DNA of 64,000 nucleotides from contig JAYGEX010000025.1 in NCBI GenBank assembly GCA_046582185.1, positions 124,001 to 188,000 of the forward strand. The letters are read 5' to 3'. The translations under genes and the position numbers were made by a program. Below are positions 35,686 to 44,006 of the stretch, in pieces (position 1 is the first letter of the stretch; the number at the start of each line of letters is the position of its first letter). A model generated the notes under the pieces. That model did not search any database. It saw nothing but the letters and a program-made list of their open reading frames with translations, and was not told the DNA's origin. This stretch comes from GCA-002726655 sp046582185 (lineage in GTDB: Bacteria; Pseudomonadota; Gammaproteobacteria; Pseudomonadales; Azotimanducaceae).

Positions 35686-36864
35686 ATGAAAACGATTAAA
35701 GCGATCGAAGGCTATCAAAACGAAATGACTGCCTGGCGAAGAGATATTCACGCGCACCCGGAAATAGCATTTGAGGAGCACCGAACAGCCAGAATAGTAG
35801 CCGAGAAACTTGAGAGTTTTGGACTTGAGGTCGAAACGGGGATTGCCGGAACTGGCGTTGTTGGTACCTTAAAAAAAGGGCGAGGAAACCGGGCTATCGG
35901 CCTGCGGGCTGACCTGGATGCGCTACTGATTCACGAGACCAATGAGTTTGAACATAAGTCAAAGGAAGACGGCAAGATGCATGCCTGTGGCCATGATGGT
36001 CATACAACCATGCTGCTGGGAGCGGCGAAATACCTGGCAGAGAGTGGCGACTTTGAAGGCACGGTAAACTTTATCTTCCAGCCGGCAGAGGAAAATGAAG
36101 GCGGCGGAAGAGCCATGATTGAAGCAGGCCTGTTTGAAAAATACCCAGTTGAATCTGTTTACGGCATGCATAATATTCCTGGAATGGCAGTTGGTACCTT
36201 CGCGATAAAGTCCGGCCCTATGATGGCGGCCTACGACATGTTCAAGCTCAAGATAACAGGCCGTGGTGGTCATGCTGCTATGCCTCATCTCTCGATTGAC
36301 CCTATCGTTATCGGCACAAAGATCGTGGAGGCATATCAGTCAATTATCAGCCGGTTTACCGATCCCCAGGAGCCTGTGGTTCTCAGCGTTACCCAATTTC
36401 ATGCGGGCGATGCCTATAACGTCATTCCTAACGAGGTAGATATTAGCGGCTGTACTCGTAGCTTTTCCCCCAAGGTTCAGGAACGACTCGAGCAACAAAT
36501 GGCTCATATGGCCACCCATATCTGTAACGCTTATGGTGCCACTTGTGAATTTACCTACGAACGCCGATATCCGCCTACCATTAATTCAGAGCTGGAATCA
36601 GAAGTTGCCGGGCAAGTTGCAACCGATATCGTAGGTGCTGAGCGAGTGAACTTAAATCCCAAACCAACCATGGGCTCCGAAGACTTTGCATTCATGCTGA
36701 TGGAAAAACCTGGCAGCTATATCTGGATCGGAAACGGGGACGGCGAAGGATCATGCATGGTGCACAATCCCGGATACGATTTTAACGACGAAATTCTGCC
36801 CATCGGCGCCAGCTACTGGGTCAAGATGGTAGAGAAAATCCTACCCCCCATTCAAGGGTCGTAA
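35686..36864 (+). CDS. M20D amidohydrolase (hippurate hydrolase/aminoacylase-like)
   Basis: 392 residues from ATG 35686; a TTG at 35665 is also open but less likely. Metal-site motifs are HACGHDGHT (Cys and His ligands) and QPAEENEGGG (catalytic Glu and ligand), with RADLDAL before. A dimerisation-domain GRGGHAAMPH and the final MGSEDFAFM are typical. Such enzymes cleave N-acyl amino acids or amides. No signal peptide, so the enzyme is cytoplasmic. Natural substrate unknown. Confidence 0.92.
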   Translation: MKTIKAIEGYQNEMTAWRRDIHAHPEIAFEEHRTARIVAEKLESFGLEVETGIAGTGVVGTLKKGRGNRAIGLRADLDALLIHETNEFEHKSKEDGKMHACGHDGHTTMLLGAAKYLAESGDFEGTVNFIFQPAEENEGGGRAMIEAGLFEKYPVESVYGMHNIPGMAVGTFAIKSGPMMAAYDMFKLKITGRGGHAAMPHLSIDPIVIGTKIVEAYQSIISRFTDPQEPVVLSVTQFHAGDAYNVIPNEVDISGCTRSFSPKVQERLEQQMAHMATHICNAYGATCEFTYERRYPPTINSELESEVAGQVATDIVGAERVNLNPKPTMGSEDFAFMLMEKPGSYIWIGNGDGEGSCMVHNPGYDFNDEILPIGASYWVKMVEKILPPIQGS

Positions 36865-36903
36865 ACAAAGGTTCAAATTCATTAAGCAACTTAGGACTAC
36901 GAT

Positions 36904-37452
36904 ATGAGAGTAGATACGCCACGAATTAATCCATTACATGAAGATGATTGGTCGGAAGATAAAAAAACCGCCCTTGGGCAACAAAAGATTCGCGGTAATG
37001 TTGCCAATATTTTTCGAACCCTGGCCAACCATGAGCAACTGGCAAAGCGCTGGATGGTTTTCGCTAATCACATCCTCTTTAAGTCGAGCCTCTCTGGTCG
37101 CGATCGTGAAATTGTCATTCTCAGGATCGGTTGGTTATGTAAGGCTGAATACGAATGGGGCCAGCATGTCATTATCGGAAAGCGCGAAGGACTTAGCGAT
37201 GAGGAAATCGCCGCGATCAAGGAAGGAGCCTCTGCTTCGCTCTGGTCCGAGCATGAAAGTCTGTTAATAAAGGCCACAGATGAATTACACGGGGACGCGT
37301 TTGTATCCGAAGAGACCTGGGTAGGCCTAAGCAAGACCTACTCGGATCAGCAAATGATGGACATGGTATTCACCTGTGGGCAGTACAACATGGTATCTAT
37401 GGCGCTGAACTCCTTCGGCGTTCAGCTGGACGATGATATCAAGGGGTTTTAG
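36904..37452 (+). CDS. Carboxymuconolactone decarboxylase family protein
   Basis: 182 residues of the AhpD/CMD helical fold: ANIFRTLANHEQLAKRW, LSGRDREIVILRIGWLCKAEYEWGQHV and TYSDQQMMDMVFTCGQYNMVSM. AhpD-type peroxidases have a CxxC at the LCKAEYEW position; only the first Cys is present, so AhpD-type thiol chemistry is unlikely. It follows the M20 gene by 39 bases and is probably co-transcribed. Substrate unknown. Confidence 0.87.
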   Translation: MRVDTPRINPLHEDDWSEDKKTALGQQKIRGNVANIFRTLANHEQLAKRWMVFANHILFKSSLSGRDREIVILRIGWLCKAEYEWGQHVIIGKREGLSDEEIAAIKEGASASLWSEHESLLIKATDELHGDAFVSEETWVGLSKTYSDQQMMDMVFTCGQYNMVSMALNSFGVQLDDDIKGF

Positions 37453-37486
37453 GCCCCCCCCTTCCCAGCCATGCTTGCTCAATGTT

Positions 37487-38548
37487 TTAAACATCATCGA
37501 GGATAACGGACTTATCAATTTGCGCCCAGGCGGTTTTTGCCATGTTCATTGCGCCTGCGCCCGCCGCAACGGCACGTTCACTGGCAGCGGTACCATCAAG
37601 TACACGCTTGGCAATGCCTTGTAAAATGGCAGCCAGCTTAAACATATTAAAGGCCAGATAATAATCCCAGTTATCAATTCCGCTACGACCGGTGCGCTTA
37701 CAATACGCTTCAACATAGGCCTCTTCGCTGGGAATTCCGAGGGCCGCTAGATCCGCACCGCGCAAGGCATCGCGATAGGGGCGGCAAAGATAGGCGAAGT
37801 CAGACAGAGGACTGCCTAGAGTGCTTAGTTCCCAATCGAGTATGCCAATGACTTCATTTCGTTCTGCGTGCATCATCATATTCGCGATCTGGGGATCTCC
37901 ATGGACGATCGTGCATGAATCGTCATCGGGGATATTCTTTGGCAGATATTCAATGAGATTATCCATATAAGGATTGTCTTCTGTCTTGGTGTACTCATAT
38001 TGCCCACCCCAACGACTGAGCTGCCGTTGCAGATAATCTGAATGCTTACCGTAATCAGACAATCCAACTGCAGTGAAATCCACATTGTGCAATCTTGCAA
38101 TCGCGTCGTTGGCTGAATCCCAAAACTCGCCGCGCTCCCGGGGGGCATATGGGCCCGCGGTTGCATCCCAGATCACTCTCCCATCGAGATACTCCATGAC
38201 GTAAAACCAGGTGCCAACGACAGAATCGTCGGTACACATTGCATAGGTTTTCGCGGTGGGGACATCGGCATCCTGAAGCGCTGTGAGGATACGATATTCC
38301 CGGTCAACGGCATGGGCAGACTTTAAAAGTTCTCCCGGTGGCTTGCGCCGCATCACATAACTCTGTCCATTCGCCGTCAACATATATGTCGGGTTTGACT
38401 GCCCACCAGCAAATTCTTCAACACTAAGCTCGCCGCTGAAACCTTTAACATTTTCTTCCATATAGGATTGCAATGCATTCACATCAAACTGATGTCGTTC
38501 CTGAACAGCGATGGTGCCTACATTGTCTTCGGCTTTAAAATCGGTCAT
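37487..38548 (-). CDS. Aminoglycoside-phosphotransferase-fold kinase-like protein (ACAD10/11-type)
   Basis: 353 residues from ATG 38548, which has GGAGG 6 bases upstream. The frame continues to 38803, but that part runs through a palindromic repeat and is not coding. Motifs are GGQSNPTYML, MRRKPPGELLKSAH, the catalytic loop VHGDPQIANMM and LDWELSTLGSPLSDF. It is clearly homologous to the protein at 11322-12365, so the genome keeps two paralogues. Possible role: phosphorylation of hydroxyacyl-CoA intermediates, by analogy. Confidence 0.88.
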   Translation of the reverse strand: MTDFKAEDNVGTIAVQERHQFDVNALQSYMEENVKGFSGELSVEEFAGGQSNPTYMLTANGQSYVMRRKPPGELLKSAHAVDREYRILTALQDADVPTAKTYAMCTDDSVVGTWFYVMEYLDGRVIWDATAGPYAPRERGEFWDSANDAIARLHNVDFTAVGLSDYGKHSDYLQRQLSRWGGQYEYTKTEDNPYMDNLIEYLPKNIPDDDSCTIVHGDPQIANMMMHAERNEVIGILDWELSTLGSPLSDFAYLCRPYRDALRGADLAALGIPSEEAYVEAYCKRTGRSGIDNWDYYLAFNMFKLAAILQGIAKRVLDGTAASERAVAAGAGAMNMAKTAWAQIDKSVILDDV

Positions 38549-38686
38549 TAGACCCTCCAATAGAGGACACAAACTTGGGTTGAAGAGAAAGGTTGAAAAG
38601 AAGGAGTGCAAAGTTAACAGCTTCACTTCTCTGGTGCCAGCCTTGACCTGACATAAAATTCTCGTGTAATCCGCATGTTCAGGCGT

Positions 38687-38830
38687 GGTGTTCCCTTGCC
38701 GCACCGGCGTAAACCCATGCATGGGGCCTGAGGCTGCGCGCCCCGCTCTGGACATCCTGTCCTCATGTCGGGACGCGCAGTCCTGCTGCAAGGGAAGTAA
38801 CACCCGCGGTTTTCAATTACGCACAGAACT
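38687..38830. repeat. Palindromic element fused to a fragment of repeat family A
   Basis: In the 419-base gap 38549-38967. GGTGTTCCCTTGC (38687) and the reverse complement of GCAAGGGAAGTAACACC (38788-38804) form terminal inverted repeats of a GC-rich element with internal palindromes (GGACATCCTGTCC near 38753). Its right end, GGAAGTAACACCCGCGG and following bases to about 38830, also matches the left end of family A repeats in reverse orientation. The remaining gap (38830-38967) holds only the MFS leader. Confidence 0.65.
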
Positions 38831-38967
38831 ACTTTATTGGGCCATTTAGAACCGGGCTCAATTCAGATTGTTGCTGACGGCTAGCACTCATCTGATGTTT
38901 CTATTACAGTAGGTCACAACAGCAGACAATTGCATAACGGCCTACAACACTAATACTAAGGGACTTG

Positions 38968-40644
38968 ATGAGCGAGAACACTATTGATAGCAGGTCAGAA
39001 AGCAGATCAGATAGCAATTCCGAAGCTGGAAATATAATTAATCCCGAGAGTAACAACGATACTGGTGGCAATGAGGAAATTGGTGGTCGTTATTCCAAGT
39101 ATGTCCTCGGTGTTCTGGTCATTGTCTATATCTTTAATTTCATTGACAGGCAAATCCTGTCAATCCTTGCCGAAGATATCAAAGCCGATTTAGGTATTAC
39201 CGATGCGGAAATCGGATTTCTCTACGGCACCGCCTTCGCCGTTTTCTATGCGGTCTTTGGAATTCCACTAGGTCGTTTAGCAGATACCTGGGTCAGGAAA
39301 AGTCTTATCTCCATTGGCCTGATGTTCTGGAGTGTGATGACCGCCTTGTCTGGCACTGCACGTAGCTTCGGCATGTTAGCGGGCTACCGAATTGGCGTCG
39401 GTATCGGCGAAGCAAGCGCAACGCCTGCCGCCTTCTCCATGTTATCTGACTACTTCCCACCGAAGCTGCGCACCACCGCCCTCGCCGTATATTCAAGCGG
39501 CGTATACATTGGCGGAGGCATTGGTATATTTCTCGGCGGCGTAATTTTAGATTCCTGGTCTACACTTTATCCTGATACCAGCCTCGCACCCATGCAGTTA
39601 AAGGGCTGGCATGTAGCGTTCTTTATAGTTGGCTTACCCGGCCTATTAATGGCGCTATGGGTATGGACGCTTAAGGAGCCAATGCGAGGGCAGAGTGAGG
39701 GAATCATCACGCCCCCACACCCTCATCCATTCAGAGAAGCATGGATGGAATTAAGCGCCATCTTGCCGATCGTTCACTTTTATCGTCTCGTTTCATTGGG
39801 CTCCGGTGCCAAAGGCGTGATCATCAACATGATCATGGGTATGAGCATTGCGGCCCTCGCCTATTTCCTATATCTGCAAACCGGTACTGCAGCGCAGTGG
39901 GTCGCGCTGGGCATCGGCGTTTATGCAGCCTGTTGTTGGGCTCAATCTCTTGCCCTTCGTGACTACGCAACCTATTCCATGATATTCAGATGTAAATCAA
40001 TCATGTTCTCTGCGATCGCATTCCCCTGCATGGCCTTTGTCACCTATGGACTCGGCTTCTGGGGGCCCCCATTCTTTCAACGGGTTCACGGCGTCAGCGC
40101 CTCCGAGGCGGGCATGATATTGGGAATGTCATCTGCTATCGGCGGATGGGCAGGAGTCACCATTGGCGGCATCGTCGCAGATAAATTGCGTGAAAGAAAC
40201 GTCAGGGCCAAGTTATATGTCGGCGTTGCTTCAGTCGTCTTATCTGTGCCTTCAGCAATCGGATTTATTCTAAGTGACGACGTAACGACCGCTTACGTGT
40301 TCAACTTCCTGTTTTCGTTAACATCACCATTGTGGGTTGGACCGGCTGCAGCAACCATTAACGATCTCGTCATGCCACGCATGAGAGCGATCGCTTCAGC
40401 GTTTTACATCATGATGGTCACTTTTATAGGATTAGCACTTGGCCCCTACACCATGGGCCAAATTAGCGACGCTCTAAATAACAGCGGGCAATCCAGCGCC
40501 GACGCACTTACGACAGGTATGTTATGGGGTGTCTCTGCCTATGTCATGGCGCTTATCATGTTGATGCTGGCCATTGCCAATATTGCAAAAGATCAGGGCT
40601 CACGCCTTGATAGAGCGAGAGCACTTGGGGAAAATGTCGACTAG
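38968..40644 (+). CDS. MFS transporter, Spinster-like
   Basis: 558 residues from ATG 38968 with AAGGGA upstream. A hydrophilic 45-residue N-terminus rich in Ser, Asp and Asn (DSRSESRSDSNSE) precedes 12 predicted membrane segments. FIDRQILSILAEDIKADL and GRLADTWVRKS match the Spinster-like branch (lipid or organic-acid transport in other organisms). Substrate unknown. Its TAG stop is the first part of the 163-base inverted repeat that follows, so the end of the gene may have been set by insertion of that element. Confidence 0.88.
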   Translation: MSENTIDSRSESRSDSNSEAGNIINPESNNDTGGNEEIGGRYSKYVLGVLVIVYIFNFIDRQILSILAEDIKADLGITDAEIGFLYGTAFAVFYAVFGIPLGRLADTWVRKSLISIGLMFWSVMTALSGTARSFGMLAGYRIGVGIGEASATPAAFSMLSDYFPPKLRTTALAVYSSGVYIGGGIGIFLGGVILDSWSTLYPDTSLAPMQLKGWHVAFFIVGLPGLLMALWVWTLKEPMRGQSEGIITPPHPHPFREAWMELSAILPIVHFYRLVSLGSGAKGVIINMIMGMSIAALAYFLYLQTGTAAQWVALGIGVYAACCWAQSLALRDYATYSMIFRCKSIMFSAIAFPCMAFVTYGLGFWGPPFFQRVHGVSASEAGMILGMSSAIGGWAGVTIGGIVADKLRERNVRAKLYVGVASVVLSVPSAIGFILSDDVTTAYVFNFLFSLTSPLWVGPAAATINDLVMPRMRAIASAFYIMMVTFIGLALGPYTMGQISDALNNSGQSSADALTTGMLWGVSAYVMALIMLMLAIANIAKDQGSRLDRARALGENVD

Positions 40645-40803
40645 GAGCTTGACCAAGAATAGGAGCCGTAGCGAGGGCATGACTGATTGAGTCAGGTTTT
40701 TCCATAATTTGAGGAGAATATTGGACATATTTGACGAGAATTAGGGAAAACCTGGCCAATCAGGCTTGTCCGCAGTAGGTTCTCTATTCTCGGTCAAGCT
40801 CCT
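40641..40803. repeat. 163-base imperfect palindrome with terminal inverted repeats
   Basis: CTAGGAGCTTGACCAAGAATAG at the left matches the reverse complement of CTATTCTCGGTCAAGCTCCTAG at the right. Inside, CATGACTGATTGAGTCAGG and CCTGGCCAATCAGGCTTG again pair, and the centre has the duplicated ATTTGAGGAGAAT / ATTTGACGAGAAT. Both edges allow a TA duplication. Total symmetry suggests a MITE of the TA-target type or a strong bidirectional hairpin between the convergent MFS and korB genes. No ORF. Confidence 0.8.
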
Positions 40804-40819
40804 AGACTACCCTTACCGC

Positions 40820-41839
40820 TTATTTCACCGTCCATGTGTGTCCGCTGTGTAAGAGCGCATGCAGGTCTGCCGATCCTGTCTTTTCACGAACAGCTGATCG
40901 CTGATCATAAACATCTGCATCAAACGGCTGGGTAGGATTGCAGTAAAGTACGCCAATGGGCTCTGGGAAATCCGGGAACTTAAGTTCCGCCAACATTTGA
41001 GCAAGCACTTTGTTGGTCTCATCATGGACCACCAAATCGGATTCTGAAATGCCGTTCTCACCAATAACCACAACTTCAAGTTGTAATAATTTTGCATTTA
41101 AGATCAGCCCCTTTTCACCGTCCGCACCGAAAGAGAGAGGCTTTCCATGTTCAAGTACCAACCTTGATTCCGCCGCATTCTTCTTGTCTTTGATGTAATC
41201 AAATATTCCATCGTTGTAAATTGGGCAGTTCTGATAGATCTCAACGAAGGACGCGCCGCGATTACTATGCGCCCGCTTGAGAACAGGATTCAAATGTTTA
41301 GCCTCTGTATCAATAGAACGGGCAACAAATCTCGCGCCGGCACCGAGGGCAAATGTGCACGGACGAAGCGGCGTATCTAGCGAACCGTCCGGCGTCGATG
41401 GCGACTTCGTCCCTACTTGTGAAGTAGGCGAGTATTGTCCCTTGGTGAGTCCATAAATCTCGTTATTGAACAACAGTATTTGTAGATCCACATTGCGCCT
41501 TAATACATGCAGCATGTGATTTCCACCGATGCTCAGACCATCTCCATCACCGGTGATCACCCAGACATCCAATTCAGGGTTTGCCAGCTTAACTCCGGTA
41601 GCAATTGAGGGTGCACGGCCGTGAATCGTGTGGAAGCCGTAAGTTTCAAGATAATAGGGAAAGCGGGAAGAGCAACCGATCCCGGAGATGAACACCGTAT
41701 TCTCTTTCGGCGTATCCAATTCCGGTAACAGCTTTTGAATAGTCTTCAAAATGGCATAGTCGCCGCAGCCAGGACACCAGCGCACTTCCTGATCAGACGT
41801 AAAATCTTTGAGGGTTAGAATTTTTATTGGTGCATTCAT
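40820..41839 (-). CDS. korB: 2-oxoacid:ferredoxin oxidoreductase beta subunit
   Basis: 339 residues. It binds TPP (GDGDGLSIGGNH) and, with KorA, decarboxylates a 2-oxoacid to acyl-CoA with ferredoxin as acceptor, or the reverse. Cluster cysteines are C22, C25 (WCPGCG), C56 (IGCSSR) and the later NCPIYNDG. SNRGASFVEIYQNCP and GLTKGQYSPTS are typical of the 2-oxoglutarate group. The korA stop and korB start overlap as TAATG. 2-oxoglutarate is the likeliest substrate, but pyruvate-like acids are not excluded. Confidence 0.9.
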   Translation of the reverse strand: MNAPIKILTLKDFTSDQEVRWCPGCGDYAILKTIQKLLPELDTPKENTVFISGIGCSSRFPYYLETYGFHTIHGRAPSIATGVKLANPELDVWVITGDGDGLSIGGNHMLHVLRRNVDLQILLFNNEIYGLTKGQYSPTSQVGTKSPSTPDGSLDTPLRPCTFALGAGARFVARSIDTEAKHLNPVLKRAHSNRGASFVEIYQNCPIYNDGIFDYIKDKKNAAESRLVLEHGKPLSFGADGEKGLILNAKLLQLEVVVIGENGISESDLVVHDETNKVLAQMLAELKFPDFPEPIGVLYCNPTQPFDADVYDQRSAVREKTGSADLHALLHSGHTWTVK

Positions 41840-43779
41840 TATTCTGTCTCTGTTCTTGCTTCGCTGGCGCCATCATCAAGGATTGCGTCAATGGCTTCCC
41901 CAATCTCGCGAATCTTGAAGGGTTGCCCATTCACCTTATTAAGTGGTTTAGCATCAATCAGGAACTTGCTGCGAATGATCTCGACGAACTGACCGGTATT
42001 CATTTCCGGTACCAGTACCCTATCGTATGCTGCCAGTAACTCACCGAGGTTTGCCGGTAGAGGCCACATGTAGCGAACGTGAATATGAGCAACATCCTTG
42101 CCGGCCACTCTTGCTCTTCTCACCGCCTGAAAGATGGCACCGTATGTTGAACCCCAGCCAACTACCGCGAGCTTACCTTGTTTATCACCCAAAACGATGT
42201 CTTGCAGGGGTATGTGCTTGGCAATGCCATCTATTTTTGCCTTCCTGATATCAGTCATCTTCTGATGATTTTCCGAATCATAGGAGATATCACCAGTATG
42301 GTAGTCCCGTTCAATGCCACCTATCCGATGTTCCAGTCCCGGTGTTCCAGGCTTTGCCCACACTCTTGCAAGGGTATCAGGGTCGCGATTGGCAGGCCTG
42401 AATCCTTCAGGATTTGTTTCAAACTTTGCAGGGAAAGGCTCCAGCTGACTTGTCTCTGGCAACTTCCAGGGTTGTGACGCATTGGCCAGATATCCATCGC
42501 TGAGTATCATCACCGGCGTGGAAAATTGTGTTGCCAGTCGAATCGCCTCTATGGCGATATCGAAACAATCTACGGAAGTACAGGCGGCTATAACCACCAG
42601 CGGCGTATCGCCATGCCTGCCAAACAAGGCTTGATTCAAATCGGATTGCTCTGTCTTTGTTGGCATGCCGGTTGAAGGGCCGCCGCGCTGGGTATTGACA
42701 ACAATAAGTGGTAATTCAATCGCGCACGCCAGAGCCATAGCCTCACCTTTCAAAGCAATGCCCGGTCCAGAGCTCGACGTTATGCCAAGGGAACCCGCAA
42801 ACGATGAACCAATGGCAGCACAGACTGCAGCAATTTCATCTTCTGCCTGGAACGTTAAAACATCGAATTGCTTTTGGGCTGAAAGTGCGTGTAATAATCC
42901 CGATGCTGGTGTTATCGGATAGGAAGCGAACACAATAGGTAGCTCGGCCAGCTGGCCACCAGCAATTAATCCATAGGCAAGTGCTTCTGTGCCGGTAATG
43001 TTTCGATATGTACCTGGCTTCACTACTGCCGGAGGAACCCGGTAAATTTCGACGCCTGTGGGCAGTTCAGCGGTTTCTGCGTATGCGTGACCGGCATTTA
43101 GAGCAGCGATATTCGCGTCTGCTATATCAGGCTTGCTGGAGAATTTAGCCTTCAAACCTTCGACAGTGGATTGCCGATTCCTCTCAAAAAGCCACATAGT
43201 CAAGCCAAGCGTCCACATGTTCTTACAACGAACAGCGAACTTGTGAGACAGGCCGAAAGGTTTTACGGCTGCAACAACCTGTTTCGTTATGTCAATTGAC
43301 ATCAAGCGGTAGCCATCAAGCGAACCATCTTCCAGAGGATTACTTGTGTATCCTGCCCGAGTCAGATTTTTAGCGGTGAATGCACCCAGGTCCGCGATAA
43401 TCAAACCACCGATCACCAGTTCCTTCAGGTTGGTCGTAAGTGCTGCAGGATTCATGACCACCAATACGTCGACCTGATCGCCAGGTGTACTAATGTTTTC
43501 TGAACCAAAATAGATCTGGAAGGCGGAGACGCCAAAGGTTGCACCGGCGGGCGCACGAATTTCCGCCGGGAAATCAGGAAATGTAGAAAGATCGTTACCA
43601 GAGATTGCCGTCGCCTCTGTGAAATTGTTACCTGTTAGCTGCATACCGTCACCGGAATCACCGGCAAAGCGGATCACGACATCAGTCAGTAGTTTAACTG
43701 TTCTCTCAACGCCTGATGTTTCTTCAACCACTGACATAGCTATACGAGCCCTCTTATATTGTTCCAGCAACCCCATCAC
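41839..43779 (-). CDS. korA: 2-oxoacid:ferredoxin oxidoreductase alpha subunit (gamma-alpha fusion)
   Basis: 646 residues in the longest form. The gamma domain (VVIRFAGDSGDGMQLTGN) precedes the alpha pyrimidine-binding domain (FASYPITPASGLLHALS, SSGPGIALKGEA, GGPSTGMPTKTEQSDL). The GVEIYRVPPAVVKPG linker is usual. Start uncertain: GTG 43779 is in frame, a strong GGAGG at 43785-43789 fits the TTG at 43770 best, and ATG 43737 gives a length nearer the family. No separate delta ferredoxin subunit is encoded nearby. Upstream bases 43780-44006 show no clear feature. Confidence 0.9.
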   Translation of the reverse strand: MMGLLEQYKRARIAMSVVEETSGVERTVKLLTDVVIRFAGDSGDGMQLTGNNFTEATAISGNDLSTFPDFPAEIRAPAGATFGVSAFQIYFGSENISTPGDQVDVLVVMNPAALTTNLKELVIGGLIIADLGAFTAKNLTRAGYTSNPLEDGSLDGYRLMSIDITKQVVAAVKPFGLSHKFAVRCKNMWTLGLTMWLFERNRQSTVEGLKAKFSSKPDIADANIAALNAGHAYAETAELPTGVEIYRVPPAVVKPGTYRNITGTEALAYGLIAGGQLAELPIVFASYPITPASGLLHALSAQKQFDVLTFQAEDEIAAVCAAIGSSFAGSLGITSSSGPGIALKGEAMALACAIELPLIVVNTQRGGPSTGMPTKTEQSDLNQALFGRHGDTPLVVIAACTSVDCFDIAIEAIRLATQFSTPVMILSDGYLANASQPWKLPETSQLEPFPAKFETNPEGFRPANRDPDTLARVWAKPGTPGLEHRIGGIERDYHTGDISYDSENHQKMTDIRKAKIDGIAKHIPLQDIVLGDKQGKLAVVGWGSTYGAIFQAVRRARVAGKDVAHIHVRYMWPLPANLGELLAAYDRVLVPEMNTGQFVEIIRSKFLIDAKPLNKVNGQPFKIREIGEAIDAILDDGASEARTETE

Positions 43780-44006
43780 CTCCCTTTCTTACGGGAAGAT
43801 TAAGCGATCCGGGTATAGTGACCACAACCTTGGTGGGGACTAATGTCGGATCTTTCCATTAAACGATTTTTAAGATCCGGGTTGCAAACCTGAGGCCGCA
43901 TTTTAGCGGAACATGCAAGCATAAAACAAACTGCTCTTATGCCGAATAATACTTAACTTAAGCCTTGAACCAGGCATTTGAAGCAATCTGCCAAAAGAAT
44001 AGTTTG

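Noticed and set aside
38549..38803. 85-residue N-terminal extension of the kinase-like protein
   Set aside because: It passes through a palindromic element, and the ATG at 38548 has a strong ribosome site and the family N-terminus.
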